DNA from: an uncultured Clostridia bacterium
GTDB lineage: Bacteria; Bacillota; Clostridia; Oscillospirales; Oscillospiraceae
NCBI GenBank assembly: GCA_947383645.1
Contig: CANDEH010000004.1
Span: forward strand, 1 to 64,000
DNA length: 64,000 nt
Direction of reading: 5' to 3'
This document shows, piece after piece, positions 42,982-52,290 of the stretch; positions within the stretch are counted from its first letter, which is position 1; every line of letters starts with the position of its first letter. Position numbers and translations under genes: made by a program. Below the pieces are notes generated by a model. The model worked only from the letters and a program-made list of their open reading frames with translations, was not told the DNA's origin and made no database searches.

Positions 42982-44154
42982 ATGGGTGAGAACGAACACA
43001 ACACCACCGGTTGGGACCGGGAACAGGTCCGCCGGGAGGCGGAGAGAAGCCGCGGCGGCGCGCAGCACGCCCAGGGCCAGCGGGGAGGACAGCCCCGGCG
43101 GCGGCGGAAGAAGCGGGGAAACCCGATTCTCAGCTTCCTCATATACATTGTCTTTGTGGTGGTCTCCTCGGCGCTGCTGGCGGGAATTGGGTGGCTGCTG
43201 GCCAACGACCTGTGTGCGCTGAATAAGGACATGGCCGAGGCCACCATTGAGGTGACCAAGGAGGACAACGTCAACTCGGTGGCAGCCAAGCTCAAGGATG
43301 CGGGACTTATAGAGTATAAGTGGTTCTTCAAGCTCTTTGCCTGGGTTTCCAACGCCGACGAGAAGATCGGCGAGGGTACCTATACTTTGAGTACCGATAT
43401 GGACTACCGGGCGCTGATCGTGGGGATGATGAGCAAAACCGGCCAGAACCTGACAGCGGAGACAGTGAAGGTCACCATCCCCGAGGGGTACTCCGTGGCC
43501 CAGATCATCCGTCTTCTGGCGGAGAAGGGGGTCAACACGGAGGAGGCCCTCACCGAGGCCGCCGCGAGCCACAAGTATACCGAGTACGAGTTTGTGGACA
43601 ACGAGAATCTGGGCAATATCAGCCGCCTGGAGGGCTACCTCTACCCGGATACCTACGAGTTCTACGTGGGGGAGAAGGCCTCCAACGCCCTGGGCCGTCT
43701 GCTGAAGAACTTCAGTCTGAAGATGGACGAGGAGATGCTGGAGCTCATTGAGAACTCCGGCTACAGCATGAAGGAGATCCTGACCATCGCCTCCCTCATC
43801 GAGCGTGAGACCGACGGCAGTGACCGCAGCACCATCGCCTCGGTGATCTACAACCGGATCAACAACCCCGGCTACGAGACCGGGGGCCTCCTCCAGATCG
43901 ACGCGGCCCTGGTCTACGCCACCGGCCACACGGAGCTCACCGACGAGGACAAGGCGGTGGACAGCCCCTACAACCTCTACACCCACAAGGGCCTGCCCCC
44001 CACCCCCATCGCCAACCCCGGCATGGCCGCCATCAAGGCCGCCCTCCAGCCGGCCACCACGGACTACTACTACTATGTCCTGGGCAAGGACGGCAAGCAC
44101 ATCTTCAGCAAGACCTACAGCGAGCACCAGCAGGTGATCGCCTCCCTGGGGTGA
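42982..44154 (+). CDS. mltG: Endolytic transglycosylase MltG
   Basis: 390 residues. Cleaves nascent glycan strands at the membrane. A basic, disordered N-terminus (RRRRKKRGN), one helix (ILSFLIYIVFVVVSSALLAG), a LysM-like domain, and the YceG catalytic domain with LEGYLYPDTYEF, ILTIASLIERETDGS (catalytic Glu), SVIYNRI, LQIDAALVYATG and YNLYTHKGLPPTPIANPG. Several starts compete (ATG 42967, TTG 42976, ATG 42982). The U32 gene follows after 4 bp. Confidence 0.93.
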   Translation: MGENEHNTTGWDREQVRREAERSRGGAQHAQGQRGGQPRRRRKKRGNPILSFLIYIVFVVVSSALLAGIGWLLANDLCALNKDMAEATIEVTKEDNVNSVAAKLKDAGLIEYKWFFKLFAWVSNADEKIGEGTYTLSTDMDYRALIVGMMSKTGQNLTAETVKVTIPEGYSVAQIIRLLAEKGVNTEEALTEAAASHKYTEYEFVDNENLGNISRLEGYLYPDTYEFYVGEKASNALGRLLKNFSLKMDEEMLELIENSGYSMKEILTIASLIERETDGSDRSTIASVIYNRINNPGYETGGLLQIDAALVYATGHTELTDEDKAVDSPYNLYTHKGLPPTPIANPGMAAIKAALQPATTDYYYYVLGKDGKHIFSKTYSEHQQVIASLG

Positions 44155-44158
44155 GGCC

Positions 44159-45391
44159 GTGGATCGGGTGAAGCCGGAGCTTCTCTCCCCGGCGGGGGAT
44201 ATGGAGAAGCTGAAGATGGCCGTGGCCTACGGCGCGGACGCGGTGTATCTGGCCGGAAGCGAGTTCGGGATGCGCTCCTTTGCCGGGAATTTCCCGGCTG
44301 AGGAGCTGGCGGCGGCGGTGGCGTACTGCCACGAGAGGGGGGTCCGGGTCCACGTGACCTGCAACACCATGCCCCGCAACGACGAGGCGGACCGCCTCCC
44401 GGAGTGGCTCTCCTTCCTGGAGAGCATCCGGGCGGACGCGATCATTCTGGCCGACGTGGGCACCCTGGCCCTGGCCCTCCGCCATGCCCCCCACGTGGAG
44501 CGGCACATCTCCACACAGGCCAGCGTGGTGAACTACCGCAGCGCCCAGGCCTGGTACGATCTGGGGGCCCATCGGGTGATTCTGGCCCGGGAGCTGAGCC
44601 TGCCGGAGATCCGGGAGATCCGGGACCGGACGCCCCCCGCCCTGGAGATTGAGACCTTCGTCCACGGGGCTATGTGCGTCAGCTACTCGGGACGCTGCCT
44701 CCTCTCCAACTACATGACCGGCCGGGACTCCAACCGGGGCGCGTGCGCCCAGCCCTGCCGCTACCAGTACGCCCTGGTGGAGGAGAAGCGCCCGGGGGAG
44801 GTCTACCCCATCTTCGAGGATGAAAAAGGCAGCTACATCATGAACTCCCGGGACATGTGCATGATCGACCACATCGGCGAGCTGATGGACGCCGGGCTCT
44901 CCAGCCTGAAAATCGAGGGCCGGGCCAAGTCCGCCTACTACGCGGGTATTGTCACCGCCGCCTACCGGCAGGCTATCGACGCCGCCTGGGAGGGGAGGGA
45001 GCTGGACCCGGTCTGGCGGGACGAGGTGGAGCACGTGAGCCACCGCCACTACTCCACCGGCTTCTACTATGGCCAGCCGGGCCAGTACACCGAGGACGCC
45101 CGGTACATCCGGGAGTGGCAGGTGCTGGCCATCGTGGAGCGGTGCGCCCCGGACGGCTTGGCGGAGCTGAGCCTGCGCAACAAGTTCGCCGCCGGGGACG
45201 AGATCGAGGTGGCGGGTCCGGGGCTGCGGCCCTTTGCCATGACCGCGCCAATTATGGCGGGGGAGGAGGGGGAGCCCCTTGCCGAGGTGCGAAAGCCCCA
45301 AATGCGTTTCACCATGCGTCTGCCTCAATATGCCCCGCCTCTGAGCGTCATCCGGGCGCAGCGGAGCCTCTCCCCGACCGAACAGGCGTGA
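44159..45391 (+). CDS. Peptidase U32 family protein
   Basis: 410 residues. Family members act in tRNA uridine-34 hydroxylation (TrhP-like) rather than proteolysis in the cases studied. Signatures: PELLSPAGDMEKLKMAVAYG, the hallmark ETFVHGAMCVSYSGRCLLSN with NRGACAQPCRYQY (iron-sulfur-type Cys), and LKIEGRAKSAYYAGIVTAAY. A beta-barrel-like C-terminal part follows. GTG 44159 comes just after the mltG stop; the mltG-U32 order is frequent in Firmicutes. Confidence 0.92.
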   Translation: MDRVKPELLSPAGDMEKLKMAVAYGADAVYLAGSEFGMRSFAGNFPAEELAAAVAYCHERGVRVHVTCNTMPRNDEADRLPEWLSFLESIRADAIILADVGTLALALRHAPHVERHISTQASVVNYRSAQAWYDLGAHRVILARELSLPEIREIRDRTPPALEIETFVHGAMCVSYSGRCLLSNYMTGRDSNRGACAQPCRYQYALVEEKRPGEVYPIFEDEKGSYIMNSRDMCMIDHIGELMDAGLSSLKIEGRAKSAYYAGIVTAAYRQAIDAAWEGRELDPVWRDEVEHVSHRHYSTGFYYGQPGQYTEDARYIREWQVLAIVERCAPDGLAELSLRNKFAAGDEIEVAGPGLRPFAMTAPIMAGEEGEPLAEVRKPQMRFTMRLPQYAPPLSVIRAQRSLSPTEQA

Positions 45392-45547
45392 CAGGGGGAA
45401 GTAAGATCTGTCATGGCGCCCGGCGGAATAAACATACGGACGGGAACAGGCACCGCAGATCTGTCCGAAACCAGGAGGCATAAACCGTCAACGCCTCTTC
45501 CCGATTGGAAGAGAGCAGGAAAATACATCAATGCCGGTGTCTGAACA

Positions 45548-45596
45548 GAAAAACAGGAGGTATCGAGAATTCTGGATATCCCCTGTTTTTCTTTTT
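45548..45596 (+). terminator. Terminator after the mltG-U32 operon
   Basis: GAAAAACAGG (45548-45557) pairs with CCTGTTTTTC (45582-45591), then TTTTT. The inner part can extend pairing through GGTATC...GATATC-like bases. Confidence 0.75.
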
Positions 45597-45677
45597 ATAT
45601 TGCCGGACGTGGATTGACAGACATTGCCGGAAGGAAGTACTTCCATATTGTTAACAATTTTTTCACAAGGGATCCCA

Positions 45678-45735
45678 TTGACAAAAAAGGGGGACCTACC
45701 TATAATAGGGAGGTCCCGACCGACCGGTCGGTCGG
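45678..45735 (+). promoter_or_regulatory. Consensus promoter with two operator palindromes
   Basis: TTGACA (45678-45683), a 17-bp spacer and TATAAT (45701-45706) form a perfect sigma-A promoter. GGGACCT-N13-AGGTCCC (45691-45717) covers the -10 box. Just after it lies a perfect 20-bp palindrome CCGACCGACCGGTCGGTCGG (45716-45735), of the GACCGACCGGTCGGTC type bound by several TetR-family repressors. The operon ends in a TetR gene, so autorepression is likely. Confidence 0.88.
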
Positions 45736-45786
45736 TTTTTGTTTACCGATATCTGCAACGCAATTTGACGCAAAAGGAGCTTAGGC

Positions 45787-47124
45787 ATGAAACGGATCAC
45801 AGCACTTGTACTGACAGTGACACTACTGGTGCTCCTGGCTGCCACGCCTACCCTGGCCGAGGGAGGCGAGGGGCCCGGCGCACTGTCTGAGGCAGCGGAA
45901 CCATCGACCGCCGGGAGCGGCGCGAGTGTCCCGGCGGAGGCAGACCCGCCTGGGGAGAGCGCTCCGCAGCCCGCCGCTCCCGAGGTTCCGGAGGACCCGG
46001 CGGTACGGGAGCAGCTGGGTATCGCCGAGGAGCGTGTGGAACCCACGGGCTGGGCGAAGGAGCTTGCGGATTTCCGCGCTGCTCAGGGGGAGGTATTGCC
46101 CTTTGGCACTCTGCGGGAGCGGCTGGAGAAGAGCAACTACAATGTGAAGGCATTGAAGCAGCAGATCGCCGACCTGTCGGATCTGAACACGGGAAGTCTT
46201 ACCGGCGCTATTATCGAGCTGCGCAAGCTGGACAGCGCGCTCAACGGGGCGCTGATGGGTGTGCCCATGGACGACCCGCTCTACGGTCCGCTGGCGATGC
46301 TCCTTCAGGTGAACAGCGCCAACATCGGCAGTCAGATTTCTACTCTGGACGGACAGATCGACAGCATGAAAATCTCCAGGGAGACCGGGCAGAATTCTCT
46401 GAAAAACGGCATCGATCAGATTGTCAAGGGCACGGAGACCCTCTACATAGCCATTGCCACCATGGAGGCCAACCTGGGCAGCATTGAGCGGGGCCTCCAG
46501 ACCCTGGACCGGGCTGTCGCCATCTATGAGAAGCAGTACGAGCTGGGTATGGCCTCCCTCTACGAGCTGGAGACCATGCGCCACCAGCAGAGCAGCGCCG
46601 TCAGCTCCCTGCGGGGTCTGCTGTTCCAGATTCAAAGCAGCAAGATCACCCTGGAGGGCATGTGCGGACTGCCTCTTACCGGCACCACCCGCCTGGAGTA
46701 TCTGGTGATCCCCGATGAGGAGGACGTAAACGGTGTGGACTTTGACGGGGAGCTGCGCCGGGCCATGGGCAGGAATGTGGATGTGATGAACGCCCGCGTT
46801 CAGGAGAAGTACGATGACGGCGAGGCCAACGAGTATGCGGTGAAGGCGGCGGAAGACAGCTTCACTTACAACTTTAAGGTGATCTGCCTCACCGTTGGGG
46901 AGAAATGGCGGCTTACCGAGGCCGCCGGAGAGACGCTGCGTTTCCAGCGGCGGACCTTTGAGATTACCGCCAAGAAGTACGATCTGGGTATGGCGTCCGA
47001 GGAGGAGTATCTGGCCGGGCGCAACGACGTGCTCCAGGCGGAGAGCGACCTCTACAACGCCCAGATCGAGCTCTTCGGCGCCTACAACAACTACCGCTGG
47101 GCCCGTGACTACGGCATCGTATAA
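45787..47124 (+). CDS. TolC-family-like exported protein
   Basis: 445 residues. Signal peptide (LVLTVTLLVLLAATPTLA), a ~60-residue Pro/Ala/Glu linker, then long helical hairpins: ALKQQIADLSDLNTGSLTGA, IAIATMEANLGSIERGLQTL, and the TolC-like turn YEKQYELGMASLYELETMRH, repeated in form as AKKYDLGMASEEEYLAGRND. I see no obvious amphipathic beta strands that would form an outer-membrane barrel, which matters because the organism is probably monoderm. It is the first gene of an RND pump operon. Confidence 0.82.
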   Translation: MKRITALVLTVTLLVLLAATPTLAEGGEGPGALSEAAEPSTAGSGASVPAEADPPGESAPQPAAPEVPEDPAVREQLGIAEERVEPTGWAKELADFRAAQGEVLPFGTLRERLEKSNYNVKALKQQIADLSDLNTGSLTGAIIELRKLDSALNGALMGVPMDDPLYGPLAMLLQVNSANIGSQISTLDGQIDSMKISRETGQNSLKNGIDQIVKGTETLYIAIATMEANLGSIERGLQTLDRAVAIYEKQYELGMASLYELETMRHQQSSAVSSLRGLLFQIQSSKITLEGMCGLPLTGTTRLEYLVIPDEEDVNGVDFDGELRRAMGRNVDVMNARVQEKYDDGEANEYAVKAAEDSFTYNFKVICLTVGEKWRLTEAAGETLRFQRRTFEITAKKYDLGMASEEEYLAGRNDVLQAESDLYNAQIELFGAYNNYRWARDYGIV

Positions 47125-47136
47125 AGGAGAGACCAT

Positions 47137-48243
47137 ATGAAGAAGAGACTGACAGCCCTCGCCCTGGCGGCGCTGCTGGCGCTGAGCCTCACCGGCTGCG
47201 CCCGGAGCGGCGGGGAAGAGGAGACGGAGGAGCCCAAGGCCGGCACGGCGGTGGAGGTGACCGCTGTGGAGCGGGGAGATATCTACAACGAGAGCACCGT
47301 CACCGGCAGTGTGATGGCCAACCGGGACATCCCCATTATGCCCCCGGTGTCCGGCCGGGTGAAGGATGTGGCGGTGAAGGCCGGCGACATGGTGGCGGAG
47401 GGCGACGTGCTCTTCACCATGGACACCGCCGATCTGCGGGACACCTACGGCGCCCTGATCGACAGCTACACCCGGACCAGGACCCTCTTAGATGAGCAGG
47501 TGCGCCAGACCCAGCAGAGCCTGGACAATTTGCGGGCCCTCTACGAGATCGGGGCGGTGTCCCGGAACAACGTGGAACAGACGGAGCTGGCCCTGCTCCA
47601 GGCCCAGACCAGCCGGGAGACCACCCTGGCCCAGCTGGGGGCGGACGATCTGATGGAGACCCTGACGGATCCGGCGGTCCGCGCCACCATCAGCGGCACC
47701 GTGTCCAGCGTGGGCGTCACCGCCGGGGTGATGGCCGCCAACACCGGCGTGGGTGTGGTGGTCAGCGAGATCGGCAAGCCCCAGGCGGTGGTGGGCGTCT
47801 CCGAGGTGCTCCTGCCCTACGTCCACGTGGGGGACGAGGTGCAGGTAACGCTGTCCTCCTCCGACACCCCCTTCACCGGCACGGTGGACGGCGTGGCCTC
47901 GGCTCTGAATGGCCAGACGGCCCTGTATCAGGTACATATTGATTTGCCCGAGGAGGTGGAGGCCGCCATCGGGATGTTCGCCAAGGTGGTTTTCCGCACA
48001 GAGGCCCGCTACGACGCGGTGCTGGCCCCCACGGAGTCCATCATCACCGACGGCCTGGAGCAGTACGTCTACGTGGTGGAGGAGGGTACGGCCCATCGCC
48101 GCACCGTCACCACAGGTCTGACCAGCGGCGCCATGACCGAGATCACCACCGGCCTTGACGAGGGAGAGACCCTGGTCACCGTGGGACAGAGCTATCTGGC
48201 CGACGGCGCGGCGGTGCGGATCGTGGAGGGCGGAGATCAATGA
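47137..48243 (+). CDS. RND efflux periplasmic adaptor (membrane fusion) protein
   Basis: 368 residues. Lipoprotein signal LAALLALSLTGCARS. Lipoyl-type halves around GRVKDVAVKAGDMVAEGDVL and AVRATISGTVSSVGVTAGVM flank a short coiled coil (LDEQVRQTQQSLDNLRALYE). Beta-barrel and membrane-proximal parts follow (VGDEVQVTLSSSD, AVLAPTESIITDGLEQYVYV). GGAGAG precedes ATG 47137; its stop overlaps the permease start. Confidence 0.92.
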   Translation: MKKRLTALALAALLALSLTGCARSGGEEETEEPKAGTAVEVTAVERGDIYNESTVTGSVMANRDIPIMPPVSGRVKDVAVKAGDMVAEGDVLFTMDTADLRDTYGALIDSYTRTRTLLDEQVRQTQQSLDNLRALYEIGAVSRNNVEQTELALLQAQTSRETTLAQLGADDLMETLTDPAVRATISGTVSSVGVTAGVMAANTGVGVVVSEIGKPQAVVGVSEVLLPYVHVGDEVQVTLSSSDTPFTGTVDGVASALNGQTALYQVHIDLPEEVEAAIGMFAKVVFRTEARYDAVLAPTESIITDGLEQYVYVVEEGTAHRRTVTTGLTSGAMTEITTGLDEGETLVTVGQSYLADGAAVRIVEGGDQ

Positions 48244-51200
48244 AACTGGTTTCCTTTTGCATCAAGCACCGGGTGACCACCATCATGGCCTGCGTCATTG
48301 TGGCTATCTTCGGCGTGATGGGGTTCTCTAAGCTGCCCCTGGCCCTGATGCCGGACATCGAGATGCCCATGGCGGTGGTGTTCTCCACCTACACCGGGGC
48401 GGGACCCCAGGAGGTGGAGAATCTCCTCACCCGAACCCTGGAGAGCGCCTGCGCCTCCGTGTCCGGCATGGAGGAGCTCCAGTCCATCTCCAGCGAGGGG
48501 GCCTCCATCGTCATGGTCACCTTTGCCGACGGCACCAATATGGACAACGCCCTGGTGGATCTGCGGGAGAAGATCGACATGGTGAAGAGCTACCTCCCCG
48601 AGGACGCCAGCGCCCCCACGGTGATGGCGATCAACGTGGACGCCATGCCCGTCATGCAGATTGCTTTGAAGGGCACCGCCCTCCCCAGTCTCCAAACTAT
48701 CGCCGAGGACACGCTGTCCCCGGCCCTGGAGCGCATTGACGGCGTGGCCTCGGTGGACATCCTGGGCGGCTATGCCAACGAGGTGGCGGTGGAGACCTAT
48801 GACGAGAAGCTCTCCGGCTACGGCCTCTCCATCAGCTACATCGCACAGATTCTGACCGCTGAGAATCTGGCCCTGCCCGCGGGCAACGTGGACAACGGAT
48901 CTCACACCCTCACCGTCCGCACCGACGGGGAGTTTGGCTCTATCGACGATGTGCGAAACTGCCTGCTGCCTCTTCCTACCGGCGGCACCGTCCGCCTCAG
49001 CGAGGTGGCCGACGTCTACTTGAAGCCACAGGAGCAGAGCATCATCGCCAAGGTGGACGGGGAGCCCTGCATCATTCTCTCCGTCAACAAGCAGTCCGGT
49101 GTGAACACGGTGCAGACCGCCCAGCGGATCCAGAAGACCCTGGAACGGCTTACCGAGGAGAACCCCACCTTAAACTGGCTGGTTCTTATGGACCAGAGCG
49201 ACTTTATCAATCTGGCTGTCAACAGCGCCATTACTAACATCATCCTGGGCGTGCTTCTGGCTGCCGTGGTGCTGTTCGTATTCCTGCGGGACTGGGGGGC
49301 CACCCTGGTGATCTCCCTGGCTATGCCGCTGTGCATCGTGGCGGTATTTCTCATCATGCAGGTGCTGGACATCACCATGAACATGATGAGCCTGGGCGGC
49401 GTGGCCATGGGCGTGGGTATGATCGTAGATAACTCCATCGTGGTCCTGGAGAACATCTTCCACTACCGCTCCGATGGCTTCAACAACTTTGACGCCTGTA
49501 CCAAGGGCACCGGCGAGGTGGCGCTCTCCATCTCCGCCTCCACGTTGACCACTGTGGCGGTGTTCCTGCCCCTGGGCCTTACCAGCGGCCTTGTGGGCAT
49601 GATGTTCTACGACTTCTGCCTTACTATCTGCACCCTGATGCTGACCTCCCTCCTGGTGTCCCTGACCATCGTGCCCCTCCTCAGCTACGGACTCCTGGGC
49701 CGGGGGAACAAGAACCTCACCGCCCTGTCCGAGGCCATGGAGGAGGCAAAGACGAAAAAGGCCACCCTCCGGGAGCGGATGGCCGCCTGGTACCGGAAGC
49801 GCCTGGGCTACTTCATCACCCACCGGAAGGTGGCGGTGGTGGTGTCCGTCGCCATGGTGGCGGTGTTCAGCCTCTCCATTCTCTTTGCCGGCTTCGAGCT
49901 GATCCCCAGCATCGACCAGGGCAGCGTCTCCGTCAGCATCAGTCTGCCGGTGGGCGCGGAGGTGGAGGAGGCCCAGCGGATCTCCGAGCAGGTGGTGGCT
50001 GTGGCTATGGACACTGTACCGGAGATCGAGAGCATCTACTACTCCACCGGCGGCGGTATGATGAGCAGCCTCACCGGAGGCACCGGGGCCTCGGTGTCCA
50101 TGAATCTGGTGTCCCGGCGGGACCGGGACCGCTCGGCGGAGGAGGTTGCCCAGCAGCTCCGCGGTGATCTCGCTGACATCGCCGGCGCGGAGCTCTCCAT
50201 CAGCGCCGCAGGGATGATGGACATGTCCGCCCTCACCGGCAGCGCCATCAACATCTCTCTCAGCGGCAACGACAATACTCTCCTCAAGGAGACCGCCGAC
50301 CGGCTGGTCCGGGAGATCGCCGCCCTCCCCGACGCGGTGGAGGTCACCTCCTCCGCCTCGGAGCAGGTGCCGGCGGTGACAGTCACATTGAACCGGGACG
50401 TGGCCTCCCAGTACGGTCTCAACGCCGCCACCGTGGGCAGCGCCGTCCGCAGCCAGCTCACCGGCACCACCGCCACGGAGCTGAAGATCGGCGGGGAGGA
50501 GATCTCCGTGGTGGTCCGGGGCGACAGCGACGCAGGCAGCAGCCTGGACGCCCTGCGGTCCATGCCCATCGCCACTCCGTTGGGGTCTAGCATCCCCTTG
50601 AGTATGGTGGCCGACGTGGCGGTGGAGCTGTCTCCCCAGTCCATCTATCGGGAGAACCAGAGCCGCACCATCTCCGTCACCGGCTCCAGCGCCACCGACG
50701 ACACCGTGGGCATCTACAGCGCCGTGGAGACCCTGCTGAAGGACTTCCAGTCCCCGGAGGGTATCCAGATCACCATGGGCGGCGAGAACGAGGAGATGGT
50801 TAACGCCTTCCTGGACCTGGGGTACGCCCTGCTGGTGGCCCTGGGGCTGGTGTACTTCGTGCTGGCCTCCCAGTTTGAGTCCTTCCTCATGCCGGTGATC
50901 GTGATGATGATCCTGCCCGTGGGCCTCATCGGCTCGCTGTTCCTGCTGCCGTTTTTCGGCATGAAGGTCTCCATGCTGGCCTTTGTGGGGGTCATTATGC
51001 TCTCCGGCGTGGTGGTCAACTCCTCCATCGTGCTGGTGGACTACATTAAGATCCGCCGGGGCCGTGGGGAGGAGAAGAACGAGGCCATTTTGAACGCCTG
51101 TCCCCGCCGTATTCGCCCCGTGCTGATGACCACATTGACCACGGTGCTGGGCCTTCTGCCCATGGCCTTTGGTCTGGGGGAGGGGGCGGAGATCATGATG

Positions 51201-51353
51201 CCCATGGCCATTGTGATGATAACGGGCCTGGTGGTGTCCACTGTTGTGACGCTGCTGTTCACCCCGGTGTACTACAGTCTCCTGGACAGCCTGGACGCCC
51301 GCCTGCACCGGAAGCGCCGTGAGAGGGAGGAGGCGGCGGCATGTCAAGCGTAA
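48240..51353 (+). CDS. RND-family efflux permease (AcrB/MMPL-like HAE)
   Basis: 1037 residues, the standard length with twelve helices and two large extracytoplasmic loops. The first helix follows MKLVSFCIKHRVTTIMA. GVAMGVGMIVDNSIVVLENI holds the proton-relay Asp of TM4; RPVLMTTLTTVLGLLPMAFG is the TM11 signature. Powered by proton import, it would export hydrophobic compounds through the adaptor. The end overlaps the TetR gene by 13 bases. Confidence 0.95.
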   Translation: MKLVSFCIKHRVTTIMACVIVAIFGVMGFSKLPLALMPDIEMPMAVVFSTYTGAGPQEVENLLTRTLESACASVSGMEELQSISSEGASIVMVTFADGTNMDNALVDLREKIDMVKSYLPEDASAPTVMAINVDAMPVMQIALKGTALPSLQTIAEDTLSPALERIDGVASVDILGGYANEVAVETYDEKLSGYGLSISYIAQILTAENLALPAGNVDNGSHTLTVRTDGEFGSIDDVRNCLLPLPTGGTVRLSEVADVYLKPQEQSIIAKVDGEPCIILSVNKQSGVNTVQTAQRIQKTLERLTEENPTLNWLVLMDQSDFINLAVNSAITNIILGVLLAAVVLFVFLRDWGATLVISLAMPLCIVAVFLIMQVLDITMNMMSLGGVAMGVGMIVDNSIVVLENIFHYRSDGFNNFDACTKGTGEVALSISASTLTTVAVFLPLGLTSGLVGMMFYDFCLTICTLMLTSLLVSLTIVPLLSYGLLGRGNKNLTALSEAMEEAKTKKATLRERMAAWYRKRLGYFITHRKVAVVVSVAMVAVFSLSILFAGFELIPSIDQGSVSVSISLPVGAEVEEAQRISEQVVAVAMDTVPEIESIYYSTGGGMMSSLTGGTGASVSMNLVSRRDRDRSAEEVAQQLRGDLADIAGAELSISAAGMMDMSALTGSAINISLSGNDNTLLKETADRLVREIAALPDAVEVTSSASEQVPAVTVTLNRDVASQYGLNAATVGSAVRSQLTGTTATELKIGGEEISVVVRGDSDAGSSLDALRSMPIATPLGSSIPLSMVADVAVELSPQSIYRENQSRTISVTGSSATDDTVGIYSAVETLLKDFQSPEGIQITMGGENEEMVNAFLDLGYALLVALGLVYFVLASQFESFLMPVIVMMILPVGLIGSLFLLPFFGMKVSMLAFVGVIMLSGVVVNSSIVLVDYIKIRRGRGEEKNEAILNACPRRIRPVLMTTLTTVLGLLPMAFGLGEGAEIMMPMAIVMITGLVVSTVVTLLFTPVYYSLLDSLDARLHRKRREREEAAACQA

Positions 51354-51964
51354 GGGAGAGCCGCCGCGGCGACATCCTCCACGCGGCGCTGAAGGAGTTC
51401 TGCGCCAAGGGTTTCGAGGTGGTGTCCATGTCGGAGATCGCCCGCCGGGCCCAGATCGGCAAGTCCACCATCTACGAGTACTTCCCCTCCAAGGAGCAGC
51501 TGCTTCTGGAGACCGCCCAGATGCTCCTGGAGCATTTGCTGGAGGAGCTGGAGCGGGCCTTCTCCCAGGCCCAGACCTTCCGGGAGAAGCTGATCTGCTA
51601 CTACCGCGCGGTGGACCGCCTGGTGGAGCGCATCGGGGTAAACTTCCCCATGTTCTTTGTCACGGAGCCCATCACCGGCGTGATGCTGGAGTGCGTGGAC
51701 ACCTTCCGGGAGGCCCTGTTCCAGAAGATCGGCCGGGAGTTCCGCTCCGCCCAGGACCGGGGGGAGCTGGATGCCGCCCTGGACGCGGAGGTGGCGGCCA
51801 CGCTGCTGACCACCCAGATCACGCCGCTGCTGCTCAAGACCATGTGCCGCTTCCAGGTGGAGGATGCGGCGGAAAAGATCGTGGATATCCTGATGTACGG
51901 CATCGCCGCCCGCCCCGCCGGGGCGGAAACCGCTGCTTCCCGGAAGCAGCGTAAGGAGGACTGA
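51341..51964 (+). CDS. TetR/AcrR-family regulator
   Basis: 207 residues. The N-terminal HTH is canonical: RRGDILHAALKEFCAKGFEV, then MSEIARRAQIGKSTIYEYFP. The C-terminal ligand domain is helical. As last gene of the RND operon, with TetR-type palindromes at the operon promoter, it probably represses the pump until a ligand binds. Confidence 0.92.
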   Translation: MSSVRESRRGDILHAALKEFCAKGFEVVSMSEIARRAQIGKSTIYEYFPSKEQLLLETAQMLLEHLLEELERAFSQAQTFREKLICYYRAVDRLVERIGVNFPMFFVTEPITGVMLECVDTFREALFQKIGREFRSAQDRGELDAALDAEVAATLLTTQITPLLLKTMCRFQVEDAAEKIVDILMYGIAARPAGAETAASRKQRKED

Positions 51965-52090
51965 AGGCGTTGTCCATCCCTCAGGAGAGCCGTTATGCCG
52001 AAGGCAGCATTGGCGGGGTGACAAAGCCGGGAATGCCTCTTTATAGGCGGATCTGGCAATCAGGGAGACGGACGAAGTCCTGAAATAACG

Positions 52091-52130
52091 CAGACGGCGC
52101 CCCCTGCGGGGCGCCGTCTGTGTTATGTGT
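52091..52130 (-). terminator. Terminator of the Cys-rich microprotein gene
   Basis: CAGACGGCGCCCC with its complement, loop CTGC/GCAG, 52091-52121; on the minus strand followed by CGTTATTT. It probably also ends the RND operon on the + strand. Confidence 0.75.
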
Positions 52131-52134
52131 TTGC

Positions 52135-52290
52135 TTAGCAGCAGGGGGTCGGGTTGCAGTTGCAGGTGCAGCCGCAGGTGTTCCCGCAGCTGCTGCCGCA
52201 GTTGTCGCCGCCGCAGCAGCAGAACAGGATAATAAGCAGGATGATGATCCAGCAGCAGTTCCCGCCGCCAAAGAAGCCGTTGTTACACAT
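52135..52290 (-). CDS. Cys-rich membrane microprotein, second copy
   Basis: 51 residues, with AGGAGG 7 nt before the ATG at 52290. Reads MCNNGFFGGGNCCW, a hydrophobic IIILLIILF, then CCCGG, CGSSCGNTCGCTCNCN and PTPCC; 15 Cys. The same plan as the 60-residue protein at 42606-42788: polar start, W followed by Ile/Leu helix, then Cys clusters. It has its own terminator. Function unknown; such proteins may bind metal or act in spore coats. Confidence 0.7.
   Translation of the reverse strand: MCNNGFFGGGNCCWIIILLIILFCCCGGDNCGSSCGNTCGCTCNCNPTPCC

Noticed and set aside
45650..45672. Rex operator upstream of the RND operon (TTGTTAACAATTTTTTCACAA)
   Set aside because: The half-sites are 7 bp apart rather than the usual 4, and the region already has a strong TetR-type operator.
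49170..51347. 725-residue minus-strand ORF opposite the RND permease
   Set aside because: It mirrors the codon pattern of the permease, with His/Gly/Gln-rich composition and no ribosome site.
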